Positions 61,193 through 64,000 of a stretch of DNA of 64,000 bases are shown here, piece after piece. A model generated the notes under the pieces. That model saw nothing but the letters and a program-made list of their open reading frames with translations, searched no databases and was not told where the DNA came from. How positions within the stretch are numbered: position 1 is the stretch's first letter; every line of letters starts with the position of its first letter. The DNA comes from Aureimonas glaciei (GTDB lineage Bacteria; Pseudomonadota; Alphaproteobacteria; Rhizobiales; Rhizobiaceae). The stretch spans positions 62,345 to 126,344 of the forward strand of contig NZ_BMJJ01000002.1 in assembly GCF_014643375.1 (NCBI RefSeq), given 5' to 3'. A program made the position numbers and the translations under genes.

Positions 61193-61269
61193 CGGAGTGT
61201 AGCGCAGCCTGGTAGCGCACCTCGTTCGGGACGAGGGGGTCGCAGGTTCGAATCCTGCCACTCCGACCA
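61193..61269 (+). tRNA. tRNA-Pro (anticodon CGG)
   Basis: This is a complete 77-nt cloverleaf. The acceptor stem CGGAGTG/CACTCCG is perfect and the D arm is GCGCAGCCTGGTAGCGC. The anticodon arm CCTCG-TTCGGGA-CGAGG gives anticodon CGG, and the T arm is GCAGG-TTCGAAT-CCTGC. The 3' CCA is encoded. It reads CCG proline codons. Confidence 0.96.
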
Positions 61270-61538
61270 GCACGCCGTTGATTGATCTGGCCTTCCCGAC
61301 GCGCCGCCAGCGACCACCAAATCAGCGACCATCCCTTCGACCACCGAATGCAACGACAGCAACGCCGATCGAAACGTCGGTTTCGAGGCCGGGCAGTCAT
61401 TCCGCGATCTTGAAGCGGTCGAGCGCAAGAGTCGACCGCGCCTCTCTGGGCTCAGTCGACGCCTATCGTGTTACGTGGGTGTGCAGGCGCAGCCCTTTGA
61501 CGACCACCGGTGTACGCCAGCTGGACGCAACAACACCG
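61270..61538. other. Region between tRNA-Pro and the GntR gene
   Basis: 269 bp with no supported gene. A minus-strand frame here reads through the tRNA and yields the well-known false peptide '[18 protein letters not shown]'. No copy of the tRNA 3' end was found in the stretch, so an attachment site is not shown. Confidence 0.4.
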
Positions 61539-62315
61539 TCAAAAAGCGAAATCGACGGACGTCAGAAGCCAACAACCGGAGCTCCATTCGATGCGGTGAC
61601 CCTTGTCGTCGCAGTTGATGGAGCTGGTGCGAAACAAAGGTGTTCCAGGCGTCAAAGCCAGCTTTTTGGCCTCGTCGGCGGTGGCGAAGCCCCCGCTGAT
61701 TCTGGTCTCGAGCCGGCGGTACTTGGCAATGCCGTGCGCGACGAACACGTCAGTGACCGACTGGCGACGTGCGTACACCGTTGCGAAGTCCGGTAGAACG
61801 TGAAGCGGGAAGAGCTTTGTACTGATTTGGATCGGCTGACCATCGGCTGAGCGCACGCGGCAAAGCCGAATCACCTTGGAACCCTCTGCAAGCTTCAATT
61901 GCTCGAGGGCGAAAGCGTCAGCATCCTCTTCCTCCAGCACGAGGGTCGCCGTGTCGACAATCTTACCGTCGGCGCGGAGGCTCTCAAAAAAACGGCTTCC
62001 GTCTCGCACGGACAGGACAGAAGGCGGGCTTCGGACAAAGACGCCAACTCCCTTGCGGGAAGTCAGGTGGCCTTCCTGCTGCATCTGCTGCAATGCGCGT
62101 CGCAGCGTGATGCGAGTGACCCCAAATGCCTCAGCGAGATGAACCTCCCCTGGAAGCCGACTCCCGGGAATAAGGCGGCCATCGTCGATCAACTGAACGA
62201 GGTGGTTATAGATCTGTCGCCAAAGAGGAATGTCGCTGCGTGGCACGAAGACGAAGTCCTCGAACGCTGGCGCACTGGAGGCAACGGCTCCTTTGTCGGG
62301 ACTGGCAATGCCCAT
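61539..62315 (-). CDS. phnF: GntR family regulator, HutC/PhnF type (UTRA)
   Basis: This 258-residue regulator has a winged helix ('IPLWRQIYNHLVQLIDDGRL', 'EAFGVTRITLRRALQQMQQE') and a UTRA effector domain ('FESLRADGKIVDTATLVLEE', 'QISTKLFPLHVLPDFATVYA', 'LTPGTPLFRTSSINCDDKGH'). PhnF proteins regulate phosphonate uptake or C-P lyase genes. ATG 62315 lies 4 bp after the phnM stop, so phnM-phnF form an operon. Base composition is visibly less GC-rich than in the cox or thr regions. Candidate operators are at 63530 and 63562. Confidence 0.88.
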   Translation of the reverse strand: MGIASPDKGAVASSAPAFEDFVFVPRSDIPLWRQIYNHLVQLIDDGRLIPGSRLPGEVHLAEAFGVTRITLRRALQQMQQEGHLTSRKGVGVFVRSPPSVLSVRDGSRFFESLRADGKIVDTATLVLEEEDADAFALEQLKLAEGSKVIRLCRVRSADGQPIQISTKLFPLHVLPDFATVYARRQSVTDVFVAHGIAKYRRLETRISGGFATADEAKKLALTPGTPLFRTSSINCDDKGHRIEWSSGCWLLTSVDFAF

Positions 62316-62319
62316 CTTG

Positions 62320-63483
62320 CTAAGCCGGTTCTCTCTCAAGGGCCGGCTGTGACCCCAGCAAATCACGCATGTAGACGAACTTCCCTTTGACCATTGTCGC
62401 GACCACTTCCGGGTGATGCTTGTCGGCAGCATCCACAAGGATGAGGTCGGCTCGATGGCCCGGTTCCAGACTCCCACGATCCATGAGTCCGATCGCCCTT
62501 GCCGGGTTGGCAGAAACGAGAGGCCAGAAGCGAGCCGTTGCTTCCATGTTCCCATCGGCCAGCTTGAACGCGGCATGGATCGGGGAGGGATAGTGATAGT
62601 CGCTGGTGAGAACGCTGCAGTGTCCATCCAGAACGGCCTCCGTCGCGTCAAGGGCGCCATTGTGGCTGCCGCCTCGCACAACATTGGGCGCACCGAGGAT
62701 GACATCCTCGTCCGCCAGCCTGGCGGCTTGCGCTGTCTCTATGTTCAGTGGGAATTCGCAGGAATGGACGCCTAACGAACGAAACTGCATGCGGTCCTCC
62801 GGCGACGACTCGTCGTGGGCAAGGAGCATATTGCCGCGTTCGCGGGCAGACGCTGCCATGGCGGTGATCGCGTCGGGCACGTCATCCCGTCGATCCCAGA
62901 CCCGTGCCAGGAGATCCATATACGCGTCGCGGCTCAACGACGACCGTTCCGCCATCTGCCCGATCTTGCGGGCGATGTTTCCCTTCAGCACCGATCCGGT
63001 GGTGTGGTCGTTGAAAGCGAGGATCGGCGCCGGCGTCAGCGACAGCCATTCCGTGACTTCCGCAACTGCATCGAGGGCAAAGGTTTCCCACCGCAGATGC
63101 AGGCGCGTATCGCAGCTCAGCCGGTCCCGCAGCGCATAGAGGGCTCGCACGAATGCCCGCGCCGCATCGATCGAACGCAAGCCAGGCTCCCAGGAGACTG
63201 TAACGCCATGAAAGGCGGTGGTGATGCCGTTCGCCACCAGCTGGCGGTCCGTATCGAGCAGCGCCATCCGGGTATCGAAGCGGACGCCCGGACGCGGCAT
63301 GATCTGGCGTTCGAACGCGTCGCCGTGAACATCGACTATCCCCGGCAAGACCAGGAGGCCGTGGGCATTGATGCGCCGAGCATCCTGAACGGTCGCCGAC
63401 AGCCGGTCGCCGCTGACGCAGATCGCCCCGTCGCTCCAGCCGTCTCCCACAAGAGAGAACCCGTTCTCGATCAAATAGCCCAT
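62320..63483 (-). CDS. phnM: Ribosyl-1-(alkyl)phosphonate triphosphate diphosphatase PhnM
   Basis: PhnM is the C-P lyase-pathway amidohydrolase that removes pyrophosphate from alpha-D-ribose 1-methylphosphonate 5-triphosphate. The 387-residue protein has 'VLPGIVDVHGDAFERQIMPR' (metal His), 'TTAFHGVTVSWEPGLRS', 'LRWETFALDAVAEVTEWL', 'LAHDESSPEDRMQFRSLG' and 'LTSDYHYPSPIHAAFKLADG', all as in PhnM. It is transcribed away from the phnD-like gene, with phnF downstream. Other C-P lyase genes (phnG-L) are not in the window. Confidence 0.93.
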   Translation of the reverse strand: MGYLIENGFSLVGDGWSDGAICVSGDRLSATVQDARRINAHGLLVLPGIVDVHGDAFERQIMPRPGVRFDTRMALLDTDRQLVANGITTAFHGVTVSWEPGLRSIDAARAFVRALYALRDRLSCDTRLHLRWETFALDAVAEVTEWLSLTPAPILAFNDHTTGSVLKGNIARKIGQMAERSSLSRDAYMDLLARVWDRRDDVPDAITAMAASARERGNMLLAHDESSPEDRMQFRSLGVHSCEFPLNIETAQAARLADEDVILGAPNVVRGGSHNGALDATEAVLDGHCSVLTSDYHYPSPIHAAFKLADGNMEATARFWPLVSANPARAIGLMDRGSLEPGHRADLILVDAADKHHPEVVATMVKGKFVYMRDLLGSQPALEREPA

Positions 63484-63529
63484 CGCATCGTGCCTTGCTG
63501 CATCAGCCCTGTCATGCGCGCGTCACGCG

Positions 63530-63541
63530 CTGTCTATACAG
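63530..63541. promoter_or_regulatory. Candidate PhnF operator 1
   Basis: CTGTCTATACAG contains GTCTATAC, fitting the HutC-subfamily consensus GT-N-TA-N-AC. It lies 47 bp upstream of the phnM start, in the divergent promoter region. Confidence 0.65.
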
Positions 63542-63561
63542 ATACCGCTGAAACCAATCTC

Positions 63562-63573
63562 CTGTCTATACAG
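63562..63573. promoter_or_regulatory. Candidate PhnF operator 2
   Basis: This is an identical CTGTCTATACAG, 32 bp centre-to-centre from the first copy and immediately upstream of the ribosome-binding site AAGGAA of the phnD-like gene. Three helical turns of spacing would place two dimers on the same face. Confidence 0.65.
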
Positions 63574-63586
63574 CAAGGAAAACCAG

Positions 63587-64000
63587 ATGCTCCGTTCTCT
63601 CATGGTCGCGCTCACCGCCACGATCCTGGCGTCCTGCCCCGCACTTGCAGATCCCGTGCGCTTTGCCGTCACGGACATCGAGGGCTTGGAGGCGCTCCAG
63701 CAGGAGTTCGGCGGTTTCCAGGCGGCCCTCGAAGCTGAGACCGGCCTCGACATCGAACTCATTCCGGTGAGCTCGCGCACCGCGGCCGTCGAGGCATTGA
63801 ACGCAGGCCAGGTCGAACTCGTCCTCACGGGTCCGGCAGAGTACGTCGTCATGAAGGAACTCAGCGATCTCCGGATCGTGGTCGCCTGGCAGCGTCCGGA
63901 TTATTTCGCGCAGATCGCAGTTTTGGCCAACGGACCCATCCGGAAACTCGACGACCTGAAGGGCAAGACGATCGCCTTCGGATCGGTCGGTTCGACGTCA
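63587..64000 (+). CDS. phnD: Phosphonate/phosphite ABC substrate-binding protein (partial)
   Basis: The first 138 codons are present; the gene runs off the right edge. A signal peptide ('LMVALTATILASCPALADP') is followed by a PhnD-like domain: 'RFAVTDIEGLEALQQEFGGF', 'LVLTGPAEYVVMKEL', 'DDLKGKTIAFGSVGSTS'. The last segment matches the phosphate/phosphonate-binding loop region of the family. It could bind phosphonate, phosphite or a related oxyanion. The phnM neighbour favours phosphonate. ATG 63587 follows AAGGAA. Confidence 0.88.
   Translation, partial: MLRSLMVALTATILASCPALADPVRFAVTDIEGLEALQQEFGGFQAALEAETGLDIELIPVSSRTAAVEALNAGQVELVLTGPAEYVVMKELSDLRIVVAWQRPDYFAQIAVLANGPIRKLDDLKGKTIAFGSVGSTS

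Noticed and set aside
61171-61428. Minus-strand 85-codon ORF over the tRNA
   Set aside because: The peptide '[18 protein letters not shown]' is the well-known false translation of a tRNA gene.
61270-61538. Remnant integrase or attachment site beside tRNA-Pro
   Set aside because: No integrase-like peptide in any frame and no repeat of the tRNA 3' end within the stretch.

Overview
The window is GC-rich bacterial chromosome, densely coded in short operons. The gene content points to an alphaproteobacterium of the order Hyphomicrobiales (Rhizobiales). The markers are a ctaC-ctaD-ctaB-small ORF-ctaG-ctaE cytochrome oxidase operon, a CcrM-type GANTC methyltransferase, a thrC-M16 peptidase pair, the mutY/DUF721/dsbA neighbourhood and a YqgE/peroxiredoxin/DsbD-like group. 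The family (possibly Aurantimonadaceae) is a guess. There is no phage, insertion sequence, CRISPR array or rRNA operon. One tRNA is present, tRNA-Pro(CGG).

Layout. (1) 1-6650: aa3-type cytochrome c oxidase subunits II, I and III with heme O synthase, copper chaperone Cox11, a 44-residue membrane peptide, a DUF983 protein and Surf1. (2) 6650-12400: ispH, thrB, rnhA, a small hydrolase, a peroxiredoxin, a DsbD-like periplasmic protein and YqgE. (3) 12385-22073: a membrane GGDEF/EAL protein with a degenerate GGDEF, a GNAT acetyltransferase, an M16 peptidase, thrC, a lipoprotein, two HAD phosphatases and ccrM. (4) 22070-29313: mutY, an O-antigen-ligase-like protein, a DciA-like DUF721 protein, DsbA and a divergent PPDK-like enzyme. 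(5) 29367-36730: an acyl-CoA ligase, a DUF1499 protein, a metallo-hydrolase, rRNA modification enzymes, a YnfA protein and a secreted hypothetical protein. An unexplained array with a 22.5-bp period precedes ynfA.

From about 37 kb the window becomes catabolic and accessory. (6) 37023-43092 is a minus-strand sugar operon: FCD-GntR regulator, ribose-type ABC importer, zinc alcohol dehydrogenase and rhamnose-type mutarotase. (7) 43414-45387 is a chemoreceptor with a CheR/CheB-docking-like tail. (8) 45402-60465 is a large nitrogen-compound region with two ABC importers (polyamine-type and polar amino-acid-type), two FCD-GntR regulators, an Asp/Glu/hydantoin racemase, a DUF3830 protein, an NTF2-like protein, a class V aminotransferase-fold enzyme, a dihydropyrimidinase and a FAD amine oxidoreductase. 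Together these look like uptake and breakdown of a cyclic ureide or hydantoin and the amino acid derived from it. No N-carbamoyl hydrolase is present, so the pathway is incomplete or unusual. (9) 61193-64000: tRNA-Pro, then a phosphonate block (PhnF-like regulator, phnM, divergent phnD-like gene cut by the window end) with twin candidate PhnF operators.

Intergenic DNA in the accessory half carries several large palindromes whose arms are themselves hairpins. Two of the palindromes show compensatory base changes. A 28-codon membrane peptide with a strong ribosome-binding site lies at 60675-60761.
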